Shown here: piece after piece, positions 44,881-56,298 of the stretch
Layout: every line of letters begins with the position of its first letter
Position numbering within the stretch: position 1 is the first letter of the stretch
Assembly: GCA_944548615.1 (NCBI GenBank)
Contig: OX155951.1
Span: 16,665,502 to 16,729,501, forward strand
DNA: 64,000 nucleotides
From: Micropterix aruncella
Lineage: Eukaryota; Arthropoda; Insecta; Lepidoptera; Micropterigidae
Reading direction: 5' to 3'
Position numbers and translations under genes: made by a program
Notes under the pieces: model-generated
What the model saw: the letters and a program-made list of their open reading frames with translations, nothing else
What the model was told of the DNA's origin: nothing
Databases searched by the model: none

Positions 44881-45999
44881 AAATATCTCCTAAAGCCTGC
44901 CATTATAAAGTAGCTGGAAATAGACCGGGAAATCTGCATTGAGGTTCTCGCCCAGAATAAGGCAATCCAAAGCCCTTCGAAAATAAACGTATGTGAAGCA
45001 CTATTCAAACTAGGCGAATCCCAAACTGTGTCAGGACATGTGTTTCTCTCATAAAGTTTATAGTTTTTAGGAATGCGACTTTTTTTTAATTTATAAGATT
45101 ATTTCAAAACTTATAAATCTACTCATTTTTGTGTTTCTATCTTATTTTTGTTATTATGTGACCTTAATACATTTTTTTGAAATTGTGATAATTATACACA
45201 ATCTATATACTATATCATTTTTATTTATTATGATTATGGTTAACAATTTCATCTTATCAATTTTATTGTCTTTGATTGTCTAGCTATTAAGAATGGTTAA
45301 CAACTATTATTAGTGTAAACATTGCTTCAAATCATTATGTTCTTTTTATTCTTTAGTTTTATATAGGTTCATAAACATATTCATTGGTTAAATGTCCGCC
45401 TTAGAGCAAGCTACAGGCTTGTTAGGTGATATTAAAATGGGATCACTGGCGACGGTGTTTGGCCCAACATGTTATCATTTTGTTATTGGATTATTCTTTA
45501 TGATATTTCAATTGTACTTGTTGTTTATTTCACTGTAAATTTAAAAAAAATTAAGCACCTCACAATCATCAGAAAAAGGATCGATGCTCTTTGCAGAAAG
45601 TGTAGGGAAGAAGATAAGGCTGCTCCCCATATTTTGTGCAAGTACCATGCTTAAGCTACTTTAAGGCTAAAAGTTTCAGGAGACTGTTATCCCAGTGAAC
45701 TGTTTATGGCGGGCTCTTTGAGGATAGTTAACTTCTGAGCATAGATAATAATTATAATAATAAACTTATAAAAATATCTTAAAAAGAGCTTAAAAAGATC
45801 ATCTAACCTAAATCTTAAGTTTATATTACTACTTTTGCGTTGGTTACACAAAATAAAAATTGGAAGGATAAAAGAAACAGAAATCCAAAAAATATATATT
45901 AACAAAATAAAAACACATTATTAAAATTAAATAAAGACGCAGAGTAAAAACAGGAGACGAAGGAAGTAAAGGGAAGCGACAAGGGAGGGGGGGATGGTT
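44881..45999. other. AT-rich stretch, weak LINE-tail similarity
   Basis: tgtccgccttagagcaagctacaggcttgttaggtga at 45393-45430 resembles tctgccttagaacaggcctag...gttaggcga at 42480-42515, probably a shared 3' UTR end. Otherwise nothing is recognised. A purine-rich run precedes the LINE scrap at 46003. Confidence 0.4.
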
Positions 46000-46002
46000 A
46001 TG

Positions 46003-46140
46003 TTATGGTTTTAGGCTTATGTGCTCCTTGAACGTGGTGATGTTGGTAGCTGTTCTGACATGATTCGGTAAAGCATTCCAGGGTCGTGTAGCTTTCAGGG
46101 AGGAGTACGAGAAAAAATCGCTGCTGTGACCAGGGATGGA
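46003..46140 (-). pseudogene. LINE ORF2 C-terminal scrap
   Basis: Minus strand: SLKATRPWNALPNHVRTATN ITTFKEHISLKP and TAA at 46005-46003. WNALP-x-x-V ... TFK-x-H is the standard closing motif of CR1/Jockey/L2-type ORF2. Only about 45 codons remain. Confidence 0.65.
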
Positions 46141-46289
46141 AACTAAGTGAATTATTGCGATAATGTTACAAATTTCATAGGTGCTAATTTCGGCACGGGT
46201 GTAGTCAGATCATGTTAAAAGTCAGTATTGTCCGCGAAAATTAATTCAATACGGCGAAAGTCACAAATCCCATAGAGCGTTGAGAAACA

Positions 46290-46740
46290 TAACGTCATAA
46301 CCGGAAGGGGTCGAGCGGGCGGTCATATACAAAAACAATGGAGCATGTGTGAATGCTGTCGGCGGCCGAAAACACGGTTATAAATTGTGAAGCAAAAAGG
46401 GGGTAGGCGTTTTTGTCGTTGCGCGGGATCCGCCGCGCCGTTGGGTCGGCCGATCCGCTTAATGTTTCATGGCGGGGCGAACAATGAGCGCCAGTCGCCA
46501 AGAGTTGCTGAGCTCACTCGAGGAGGCAAACTCGACCCGCAATATCCCATTTGTTTCGAGCCAACGACGACTGGCGGCGCTACTTAAAACGCGGGACGAG
46601 TAAAGCCTAGGCACGCACAGCAGAGCCGCCCGAATAAATGTATCCGCATTCCTGAAGCGACGGAAAATTCGAAACGGGCGCAGCGATACGTGACGCTCGA
46701 CGTCTCCCATTACGCGCGTACAGTGCGTGCGTAAAAGAAC
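46290..46740. promoter_or_regulatory. CpG-rich non-coding block
   Basis: 450 bp rich in CpG, with three overlapping frames of 66-83 residues that show no domain. Candidate regulatory DNA. The following 46741-47278 has no recognised feature. Confidence 0.25.
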
Positions 46741-47278
46741 AATTGCATCAGTAGGTATCTAAAGATGTAACGAGGGTGTTTCAGTATGGTAATTGAAAAA
46801 AGATGGTGTCATGTTGAACCGTTAAGCTTAATCTGTCGGAAGCAAGCCTTCGCGCGTAAAAAAAGACGCCGCAACTTTTTGGTCGATTTTGTTAATAAAT
46901 ACTAACAATATCGTTTTTTTCATGAACTCTCTCTTGTTACCTAATAATTAATCTTGTTAGTCATGTATATTATATATTTATATAATCTATATGGGAGCCG
47001 AACGAAACGGCTACGCGCGAATCTGTCAACCACCGAAAAATGCCTGTGGGTATTTCTGGCGCCTCAGCGGTTAAGTCTCTTTTATCTCTAAGTATTATTG
47101 AGTTTTATTGATCGAGAACACCGGCTAGTAATCTGATTTTAAAAAATGTAACAAAAAACCTAGAATGAAAGATAATATCATATCTTTAAGATACCTCTAT
47201 AATTCTTATTTTAAAACATACGAACATATTTTAAAACCTTGTAAGAATAATTTGATAATATTTGATTATATATTATAA

Positions 47279-48110
47279 CGAGTGGTATTACCCGGCGTTG
47301 CCCGTGTTATATCTGTTCTCAAATACCAATGTATACCAATTTTCATGGCGATCGGTTGAGCAGTATAGAAGTTGGTGTGCTGCAGCGCCGTCTAGTTGAA
47401 AGTTGCAACAAAGCGGATATATATAAAAACCTTAACCATGAAAAAATACATATATATGCCAACTTTCATGGTGATCGGTCAAACGGTTTCGGAGTCTATT
47501 AAACTCGGACAGACGGGCATACAGATATACCAACATCCATTTTTATATTATATTATTTTGGCCTGTTTTTAAAATTTAGACTTTGAATGCCTATATCTCG
47601 CTTATTTATAGCGACCGACACAATTTTCTTCCAGATTTAGCATTAAAATGAAAACAATTGGAGAGAGGTTCCTATACTGCAGTTATTCCACTTTTATAAC
47701 TATGTGATAATACTTACATGTATATATTTTAATTAAAGAGTTTTGAACAATGAAGCACAAATAATTAAAAACCAGGAATAATTTCACTGTATTACCTTCA
47801 CAATATTTTGAATTTAGAATAACGCTTGGCCGACTATGACGTTTGTAGGTTTCATAGCAGCGCCATCTATGTATTACTCAATAGATAACGCCATCTGTTA
47901 AAATCGTTTGGAACTAACAGATAATTGCGAATGTCAAATAACAGACATTGCAATAAAATAATATCGCGACTATAAATTAAGACGTAAGCTATCCTATCTT
48001 TCAAGTTGGATCAAACTGCACATTGTGTGCAAATTTGATTCAAATCAGTTAAGTAGTTTAGGAGTCCATCGCGGACAAACAACGTGACACTTAATTTATA
48101 TATATTAAGA
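47279..48110 (-). mobile_element. Helitron-like non-autonomous element
   Basis: Minus strand: A|TCTTAATATATATAAATTAA at 48110, then gtcacgttgtttgtccgcga and repeated ccgatcaccatgaaagttgg. The 3' end is cacgggcaacgccgggtaat-accaCTCG|T at 47279. The A|TC start and GC-rich hairpin followed by CTCG|T fit a Helitron whose CTRR end has one substitution. The interior contains cgccatctat/atagataacgccatct inverted words (47870-47900). No Rep/helicase frame is present. Confidence 0.5.
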
Positions 48111-48639
48111 TTATTGTCGTCTTACATATGTGATTATTGAGCATTTATCTTTTAATTTGTCTGACTTTGGTTATTATTAGAATTAATTTTATTGATTATT
48201 TGTTGCATTCATTTTAAGCTATTGATTTCATGGATATTTTTTTATAAATTATTTATTTCATTTATAATTCGATTGCTTATGTATTAAAGATTTATTATTA
48301 TGACATATCCAACTATGTTTGCAGTTTTGGTTGAATAAAATACATTTACTATTGCACCACCGCGAATCACTTGCCAAACGGTGTTAAACCTTCCGCAGGT
48401 TGGCATTGATTATAATGCACAAAACTGTTACATTTATAGGGTAGGTAAAATTTGTATTACGCAGCTCGACGATATTGACGTATTCAACATGTTATCTATC
48501 GCTCTCAAGAAGGCAATAATTAATGACGGGGTAATAAGTCATTTTAATTGCAATGTAATGATAATAATATGTATTCATAAATATATTTTTCATCCCATTT
48601 ATTCTAAAAGGACGACTTGGTTTGCCTTTAAGTGCGCCC

Positions 48640-49096
48640 AAAAAAGGTGTTTTCTATAAGAGACTGTATAAGTGCGCCGCAATTATCTTTGCGGTTCACT
48701 TTTTGAATAAGTGCGCCGCAATTTATCTTTGCGGCGCACTTTTTGAATTTGGAACATCTCAATCTTCAGCGCCGAAGAAAACGAACGCAAATATTGTTTG
48801 AATAAAGACTGGCTGGTACCCCTAGTCGCGCCGCCGGCTGAATAAAATAAAACAAATGAAGTTAAAAACGCGCGAACGTCAATTGTTTTTGTCGCCCGCG
48901 TTTTCGACAATTTTCACGGATTGTAAGAAATTCATCGTTTTGTTTTAAAAAATGAGTTCAAGTGACAGTGAAAGTATAGATTTAACTCCTGAAAGCATTA
49001 GAACTGAGCATACTCATACTCTATGTTTTATTAAATAATAATATTACAATAAAATATGAGGCGCCTTTTATTTTCTCATAGAGGGTGATGAAAAGT
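48640..49096 (+). other. Inserted block with GCGCCGC hairpins and a short ORF start
   Basis: Two consecutive hairpins, GTGCGCCGCAA...TTGCGG(C/T)-(G/T)CAC, lie at 48673-48741. Downstream, ATG at 48951 opens a 28-codon frame beginning MSSSDSESIDLTPESIRTEH and ending at TAA, with aataaaatatgagg soon after. A Ser/Asp/Glu-rich start of this kind is common in piggyBac-like transposases, but 28 codons cannot establish that. Probably the 5' end of a larger element that is deleted internally. Confidence 0.35.
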
Positions 49097-49288
49097 AGAG
49101 TGTATCACTTGGGTGCAAAATATTTTTGGCTCTGGCGCTTTTTTGAATCCCTCGCTACGTTCAGGATTCTACTAAAGAATCCCTCGCTACGCTCGGGATT
49201 CTACTCTAGAATCCTTCACTTCGCTCTGGATTCAAAAAAGCACCCTCGCCGTAAAAATATTATTTTGCTCCCTAGTGATACAATCTAA
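49097..49288. repeat. Foldback with three internal hairpin repeats
   Basis: Outer arms agagtgtatcactt...gcaaaatatttttggc and gtaaaaatattattttgc...gtgatacaatct. Inner arms gcttttttgaatcc / ggattcaaaaaagc enclose three tandem units of GAATCC-ctcgctacgctc-GGATTC (49145-49234), each itself a hairpin. A compact multi-stem structure. Confidence 0.8.
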
Positions 49289-49684
49289 TATTGATAGCAT
49301 ATAGGCATATGTATGTAAAAAAAATATTTACTTATTATGACCACCCTTCCCACTTCCCCTGCGTGTGTTTATTTTTTTTATATATGAAGCGGAAACATGT
49401 AATCAGCCTTGTCATAGAAATGAAGTAATTTTGTGTTTAATGTATTGAAACAGCTGTATGTGTCCTGAATAATAACAGAGACAAACAATTGTTTTGACAA
49501 TGTTGGCGCGTTTTTAAAGGCCCCTGAATCGCTGAAAACAAAATTCTGAAAGAATTCGAATCAAAATTGTAACGACATTAAATAAGGCATTGTGCAGTGA
49601 TTTGGCGAAAATGATATAATAATATTAGACAAGTTACACACACTTAGACACGTTACACGCGCGTATACAAATAAACACTTCATA

Positions 49685-49760
49685 GAAGGGTTGGTTGTAA
49701 GAGATTGTCGTATGATAAAAAACACGTCCAATGTGAAATTTCACAATAAAGATTAGAGGC
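49685..49760 (+). repeat. LINE 3' tail remnant
   Basis: agggttggttgtaagagatt-gtcgtatgataaaaaacacg...gtgaaatttcacaataaag matches the tails at 37265 and 28549. Confidence 0.5.
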
Positions 49761-49889
49761 ATTCATTTTATTCGGAATATTAGATTCTTGTTTTATATGA
49801 GGAGTAAGCGATTGAGGAGACTGACACAAGATACGTACTTGTTAGCGATATAGTCTTGCTCCTAATAAAAGTCTGTTCCAATCTTCTTT

Positions 49890-50290
49890 TTGAGCGATCC
49901 TCCTTACCGTCTTTGACAATTGGCTGCTGTGAAACGCACCACGCGTGCCTTTGTCACTTTGCTGAATTATTCAGCGCGGCGACTTTTGGCGAAAAAATGA
50001 TCATGTCGCCCCGGCAGAGTATTAGGTTGCCCACCGGAGACCATTCGACAACGCACAAAAGCGGCTCTTAACGGTGGAACGGGGTCGGCATCTCAACGCA
50101 AATCTCTTTTCTCATTCATAAAAAGCATTAATGATCCCCTCGAGGGTATCTCGTAGGATCAAACTGCAAGCCGACGATCTCATTGTTATTAAAACTACCA
50201 GTCATAGCGCCCATTTCTTTATTACTGACGTCGCGCGGTGCGTTTTTGAAGACCCCCTCAATCGTTTGCTCCCCCCCCCCCCTCCCCATG
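49890..50290. promoter_or_regulatory. CpG-rich block ending in poly(C)
   Basis: GC-rich, with no credible frame. It ends in a 12-base-scale C run (cccccccccccctcccc) around 50270-50288. Confidence 0.25.
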
Positions 50291-50299
50291 CAAAAAAAA

Positions 50300-51719
50300 A
50301 TCTACAGAATAAAATTAAATGAAAATTTAAACGAAATTTGACATTGCACAGTGATACCAAAAAGTTTTAAAAATGCGAAAACACAAATGTAAACAATGTT
50401 GAGAATACTATCATTTTCATTCTTGAATTGTACGTACCGGTAAATTACATAGCGAGGATATAGCATCTAGTGTTTAATGTGCTGTACCATCGTACTAATA
50501 TTTTTGTAAGCATGCCAGTGGGGAGATTTATAGCTCATCTTAACCTGTTAACCGGGCATGACTTATATAAACGTCAAACGTAAACAGTATTGAGTATGGG
50601 TAGGACGTATAGAAACGTCCTCGAAATATATGTTGTACCCTTGAAAGGGTACTTGTTTTTTTTTTAATTAAGAAATGTGTGTCATCGGTACATGTATTGA
50701 CATGAATTTAAGACCAGGCACGCATTACGGTGCGTATTATTCCCGGAGAATTGTGGACTATAGACGCATATGGAACCGCTGTATTTCTTAGCCAATTACT
50801 CCTAAGATGTAGAAGATGTTTTAAATAAAACATTATATCTTTATCTAAATATTAGTATTACATTTATAGTTAAAACATTTTTAAGTATATTTCTGTATTG
50901 GTTGTACTATTTTTGGCGTTGTAGATTAGATTGAACAGAGGGTAGTTGACTCAAGAAAGAGTTCGCCTTAGTAGTCGCTCAATTAAGATCGCATCGATCA
51001 CGCGGTGACTCCGGGCGACGTAAAGCGGACGCTAGGAGGCTCCTAACGATTACGACCGAATGGGCCATTTGAGTTAATATCAAATTAGCCGGGAGAAAGG
51101 CGACCGAAGGGTAGTTGGGTGGTTCGAATATGTCTGCCAAGTAAATGTTATAGGACATCCTGCTTGGCGCCAGAGAAGTCCGTCGGATTTTTTCTATATC
51201 CTGCAATATGCAAGCTTTAATTTCCTTCACCTTTTTTATTATTTTCCTGCCCACTAATAAAATTACATACCCTTAGTCGGTTTATGTACACATGTTCGCG
51301 TTGCCATGGCTACTATACCGCCGCTATTATATATCACAACAAAAAATAAACAAGAGAGCATCTGTCAACAGCTAATCGCCGCCAGCATTCTAGATTTTTT
51401 TTAAACTCTTTTTAAACATCCGCAACCGCATCGCCACTGTTTGTCTCTTGTTCTTCCTAATTTAACCCGGGATTCTGCTAAAGCCTGCATTTTTCCATGC
51501 GTATATTTCTGATATCCAAGAGAGGAGAAATCCACTGCAACACACAGGCAACGCCTTTCATATAGGCGCCGAACCCCGTATTTTAGGAACATGAGCGCCA
51601 TCTACATGCGTTTCTTAGTAGAATACTGGTTTACATATCCTAGTAAGCCCTTGGGCAATCTAATATGCTTTATAATCAATGGTAATTAATACATTACATG
51701 CACATTCTGGGGATTGATC
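50300..51719. other. Stretch without recognised features
   Basis: AT-rich with a modest GC patch at 50960-51200. The 91-residue minus frame there (51254-50979) has no domain, and nothing matches the families above. Confidence 0.4.
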
Positions 51720-52265
51720 TTGGAACCGATAGAAAAGTTGTCGTATGACGAGATATGTCGATGACGTCATATCTCGTCACATGCATATTCCACGTTTGAA
51801 TTTGAAATAAAAAGCGATAGAAGTGACGTAATCGTAAACTGAGAAAAATATAACGATGTAATACACGGAAATACATATGTTTCAACAAGGAGTACGTATA
51901 TAACTCGGACTACGGTCCGTACGTATGAATTAACATGACGCGTAACAGTGTTTACGTGACGGTAGTTACCGTGTCGTAATGTCAAAACATAATGTTATTT
52001 CATTACGTCCCGACCTTGATCTCGCTTCTAACATTACAGAATGTAGTAGTATACGTGCGGTTACAGCCAGACACATGAATCATGTCGAAACTACATTACA
52101 CTGTTATTTCCGCGTTAACCGTAAGGAAAATGTTGTTATATATAAGCGAGTGATGGAGATTCAACAAAATTCCTTGTAATTCAACAAAATTACGATTGAA
52201 ATATCGTATAAACCGTGTTAAGAAAATGTATAAAAACCGAATAAAACCGTGTTAAGAAAATGGTA
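51720..52265. other. Block dense in ACGT-centred short palindromes
   Basis: An 11-bp inverted repeat GACGAGATATG / CATATCTCGTC (51747-51778) encloses TGACGTCA (51762-51769). Nearby are gtacgta...tacgtac-type words, gacggtagttaccgtc and many ttacgt/acgtaa words. At 52212-52262 aaaccgtgttaagaaaatg is repeated directly. No element ends are defined. Confidence 0.5.
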
Positions 52266-52400
52266 ATGTAAGAATCAATCCAATATTTCTCTGTGTAACG
52301 TCATCATTTATATACATTTTCTCTATCGATTTACAAATCACCCTCCTGAACGTCAATAGATAATGATAGTACATTTTTAACACGACTGCTTTTCTTCGTT

Positions 52401-52815
52401 TTACCATAACATTTAAACGCTTAAACCGATTTAGAAGTATGTGGTATTGTGACAATCGTTATGTCATCCCGAGTGTCATAGATTAAACTGTCTAAATATC
52501 AAATAAATATTATGTATAATTGTTTAAATGTCAAAGTTAAGATAAATTAATCGTGTTTAGTATCAAATAAAAGGTTAGTATCTGATTACATTAGTACATT
52601 CCCAAAATATATATGTATCTATATCGATCGATACATGAACCACAAATATAACAAAAAAAAAACATTTTCTGTTTATTTATTCTACCATAACCTCTAAGCG
52701 CTTGAACCGATTTAGAAGAGTGTGATATTTTTAAAATCGTTACGTCATCCCAGGTATCATAGGTAGGATAGTTGAAATATCCAATTGGCAAATAAATAAT
52801 TGTCGAAATGTTCAA
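52401..52815 (-). repeat. Direct repeat pair (ACCGATTTAGAAG type)
   Basis: About 115 bp at 52401-52515 recurs at 52680-52800: taccataac, gcttgaaccgatttagaag, gtgtgatat, atcgttacgtcatccc, tcatag and gaaatatc. This looks like two old copies of a 3' UTR fragment. Strand is uncertain. Confidence 0.55.
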
Positions 52816-52829
52816 ATGATTGCTTGCGG

Positions 52830-53060
52830 CAGCGGCTGTCAGCACGAGGCTAATTATAAAACGCCACGATTGGCGCGCGATCGTCCCGAGTTAACTACCG
52901 CAGGCGCGCATCCCGTGCGACGCCACACTCAGAAAGCCGAGTCAATGGGCCCGGCTCACCTGAAGCCCTGCCAAAAGGCAATTACCCAGCGGAAGGCATC
53001 GCGAGCCTTGAACAAGGCCCGCCGACTGACTCACAGAATGCGCAATCGTCTTTAAGCACT
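52830..53060. promoter_or_regulatory. GC-rich non-coding block
   Basis: 230 bp of GC-rich sequence with a 79-residue basic frame of no known family. Its last part (gactgactcacagaatgcgcaatcg) faintly resembles the retroposon (gactgttagtcagaatgcgcaatcg), so a decayed copy is possible. Confidence 0.3.
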
Positions 53061-53749
53061 GGATGTGTATAGAGATAACACGCGTCAACAGGGCCGTAGC
53101 GGAGCTTCAGTAAATTGAATTTTGTTCCAACGAATGTTGATTTAACTAAGAACTTTATTCTTTAAAAATCGTGATTTTGCGCGCGAGCAAATTGTTTTTA
53201 ATAATTACAAGTAAAGTACTACAAATGATTCAAGAAGCTAACGGAAAATCGGGTACCTCAATGAAATATATATTTTTGAACAGCTTAGACCTTCAGGATA
53301 ATGGTTGATTATGGGCAAAAATCGCTCAATACATGGGAAGGGGGTTAAATCGCTCTCATCAATTGTATTTACACTAATAAACACTAAATTACATCAAACG
53401 ACCAGAAATGATACTAATGTAAAAAGATAGTTCGAAAGAGTACATACAAATGAGTATAGAGGGCGTTAAATTTTATATAATGATTTCAGGTTTCAATCAA
53501 ATGTCATTAAGATAATGAAAGATGCATTGCATCAATGTATCAAATATAAAGAAGATATTTAATAAAATCAGTCTTATTTTGTTGTTATGTTCAATACTTT
53601 ACTCGTCCTCTCTACCTTGTTAGAAATAGGATAGTTCACTTTTTGTACCAGCAGTCGTGTTTTTAATTTTTTTAAATTATTGTTCTTGCTCTGCGGATTC
53701 TAAGACTACGGATTCTATTTATGGTATATCATGTGGCGGGTTCCGTAAC

Positions 53750-54320
53750 GGGTTTTGCGTCACGTTGAAAATCTTTTGGTCGTTTGGCAAGCGCGCGGCG
53801 ACAAAGCACGAGGCAACCGGAGACGACCCGCGGCGACCCGCGGCGACCCGCCCGCCCTGAGAGATGTGGGACAAGGGGCCGAAAAGGTGGAGCCAGTTCA
53901 GCGCGGATGTCTCCCTCGGCGCCCATAGACGTCGGCATAAATTGCTCGCGTGCGTTTACCGGCGGATGATCCGCGGCTGCGGACGCTCATTACTTCATCG
54001 TTTAAATGCAAAAGTTACCGAATTTACGGTGCCGCGCCCCCTCTTAATGTGGCCAAGAGAAAAAACTTTGACGATTTTTTGCCCGAGCGCGCGCGCCCGC
54101 GGACAGACATTCGCCGTTATTTTAAAACCCGGCAAGGGCCCGGGCTCCAGAGGAGCTTACGCAAAGAGCCAAATTAACCTTCCACCCTTTGAGAGAGAAC
54201 AAAAGGCAGTTGGAAAGTCGCTTTTAACTACAAAACGGGGTAATGAGGCCATTTTAGCAGTAACATTAATTAGTACACTCGCAATACACATATATCGTGA
54301 GTTTAAGTGGATTTAGTTTA
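53750..54320. promoter_or_regulatory. CpG-rich non-coding block
   Basis: The most GC-rich part of the window, including two tandem cggcgacccg units at 53828-53852. A 150-residue plus frame (53864-54316) overlaps two other frames of 60-75 residues. All are Arg/Pro/Ala-rich and domainless, as expected of GC-rich DNA. Confidence 0.3.
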
Positions 54321-54337
54321 AGAGCACAATGGGCACG

Positions 54338-54600
54338 ATTGCGTTTCTTCGTGAGCTAAAATCGGAATTAGTAAATGAGAGGGAGACAGGCCACTATGTT
54401 AGAGCGGAATATGAAATCCAGGCATGATTTGGTTATGGCAAGAGTTGAAAAGATTGTAGTTAAAATCGGTCCACCAGAGGGCGCGCTAGTCATGTTTCAA
54501 TCTCGAAATATTGGGTTTAGAGACTTGAATATAGAGTATTCGGTACACAGATGCCTTGTTTGGCCGGAATCACATAATTGCCGAATGATTGTCATTCTTC
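54338..54600 (+). repeat. Repeat family U, leading segment plus part 1
   Basis: gattgcgtttcttcgtgagc, aaaatcggaattagt and gagacagg match 5546-5605. They run straight into ggttatggcaagagttgaaaa, aaaatcggtccaccagaggg, cgaaatattgg and acacagatgccttgttt, which match 9600-9760 and 41640-41740. This copy joins the two segments and so defines the order of the family. Confidence 0.6.
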
Positions 54601-54636
54601 CAGCACAAAACTACCAATCGAACGTAAAGCGCTATA

Positions 54637-55122
54637 AGGGGCCATACACATATTACGTAATCACATTTTTGGGATTTTCGACCTCCCCCTCCCCCATGTC
54701 AACAGACGTAATCAGCGGCCTGACCCCCCTCCTCCCCTCCCCCAAGCTTACGTCAACCGAATTTGTGGAAAATGTGAAGAATCGTGAACCCAGCGTTTGT
54801 AAAGTGTTTGAAGACGGTAAGTGGAAAAAACACATTTAAGAATGCTTTTAAAAATGTACTTTACTAATTCAAAGTAATTACAAAATCTCAAACTCTTTGG
54901 TTTATTTTACAGATCCCAATCTTCAGACCGCAGTGGCTGTAAAGGCGGTATTAAAAAAAAGATATTGAAAAATGCATTTAAAATGTGCAGGTTTAGACCA
55001 AAAAATTGCAATGCGGTGACCAAAGTTGATTACGTAATCAGCTCGGGCACTCCCCCCCCCCCCCCCTCACGTAACCAAGTCCCCCTCCTTCTCGGTGATT
55101 ACGTGATATGTGGATGTCCCCT
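54637..55122. mobile_element. TIR element (AGGGGCCATACACATATTAC...), C-rich shoulders
   Basis: AGGGGCCATACACATATTAC at 54637 is complementary to ...GATATGTGGATGTCCCCT at 55122 (28 bp, about three mismatches). C-rich runs lie just inside both ends (54680-54745; 14 or so C at 55050-55066). A GTAAGT at 54819 and a TTTATTTTACAG at 54903-54914 would delimit a 96-bp intron, but no recognised protein is encoded on either side. Confidence 0.7.
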
Positions 55123-55711
55123 AATCTAAAACCGGACGAAATGTAATCAAACTAATTCGTTAGGTTTTATGTTCGGCAGTTAATTTCTGTGCGGGAAAAG
55201 ATACGGTCTTTCATTTTACGTAGTCCGTTTGTATGGCATGTCATTTCGACGTGGTCAATTTGTATAGCAGCTCCCATTTCTATCATAGGTATGGAACGCC
55301 AAATCTAATATGTTTCCCCCACTGACGAACTAAACCAATTGACGAAAGGACTTTTGAAATCGGATAATGCGTTCACAAGTCATCGTGCCCACAAACACAC
55401 TAACACAAGCACAACTAAGTATTGCCACAAGTCTATGGTTATATGGTTTCGCAAAGCTTCGCTGTTCGCCACCAATAATGTTTTTGACGTGAATACATCT
55501 TTAAAACTGCTTCTATAGTGGGTGACATTCAAAAAACGAATGATAACAAAATCGGGGGATACAGTTTGGAGTTGCAACTACATATCTATCATCTCCATCC
55601 AAAATTTAATTACACCACTGGATAGCTAAAGGATCAAAGAATTCGTTACCCTAAGCACAGTATACCAAAAAACCAGTAGCTTTACTCTCGAGCTAGAAGG
55701 CAATGCGGGAA

Positions 55712-55895
55712 GAGGGTGCGAGGAATGTGGGCAGAGGGGTACGTCCCGACGAACGCGAACGGATAACATTACGAGCAGGTAAAGGCCGAGTAGCGGATCA
55801 TCTGGCGACCATATCCGAGCCCTTACGACTCATGAAGTATTCGCTTTGATTTCAATTTTGTTCTAAGAGAAGCTACTGCCTGGGGTATACTGTGC
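55712..55895 (+). repeat. Repeat family W, copy 2
   Basis: gagggtgcgaggaatgtggg, cagaggggtacgtcccg, catatccgagcccttacgac, ttgatttcaattttgttcta and agagaagctactgcctgggg match 14725-14935 in order. Confidence 0.55.
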
Positions 55896-56298
55896 CCTAA
55901 GTGAGGACTGTGACGCATCGCGCGCAGTGGAGGGGGAAGCGCCGCCATTTTTTTTCTGTCTATATATTTGTATAATCACCAATAAGGTCAAATAAATAAA
56001 TATAGTATTTATAAACGGCACTTTCTGTATAATTAAGGCGAAAAGTGTCAGAGCAAACATGGCTTTCGATAAAACCGATTACGGAAGACCGCTCGATATC
56101 TTGAGACTTTATCGAACGTTGATCAAGATTCTCAGCATTGATTATTTAGCGTCTTAGAGTACTACAATTTGCCAAGCAGATTCTACTACAAAACGCAACG
56201 TGTAGATGGCACTCATAGTTAAAAAAAAATATTCTACTATTAATAATATGTTCAATATGGCGACTTTTTTTTTGCTACAACAGTATGTTAGCGCACTG

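Larger units (their letters stand above)
48355..49490 (+). repeat. Repeat family V, copy interrupted by a foldback insertion
   Basis: The two halves (48355-48570 and 49320-49490) align with the continuous copy at 13510-14030: tcacttgccaaacgg, ccttccgcaggttgg, atgcacaaaactgtt, gcagctcgacgatattgacg, then tacttattatgacc and aacagctgtatg. About 750 bp of unrelated sequence (about 48575-49300) lies between them. Confidence 0.65.

Noticed and set aside
53864..54316. 150-residue plus-strand open frame
   Set aside because: Lies in the most GC-rich block where three frames are open at once; composition is Arg/Pro/Ala with no motif.
54375..54839. 154-residue plus-strand open frame
   Set aside because: Runs from repeat family U across unrelated DNA into a TIR element; a chance fusion of repeats.
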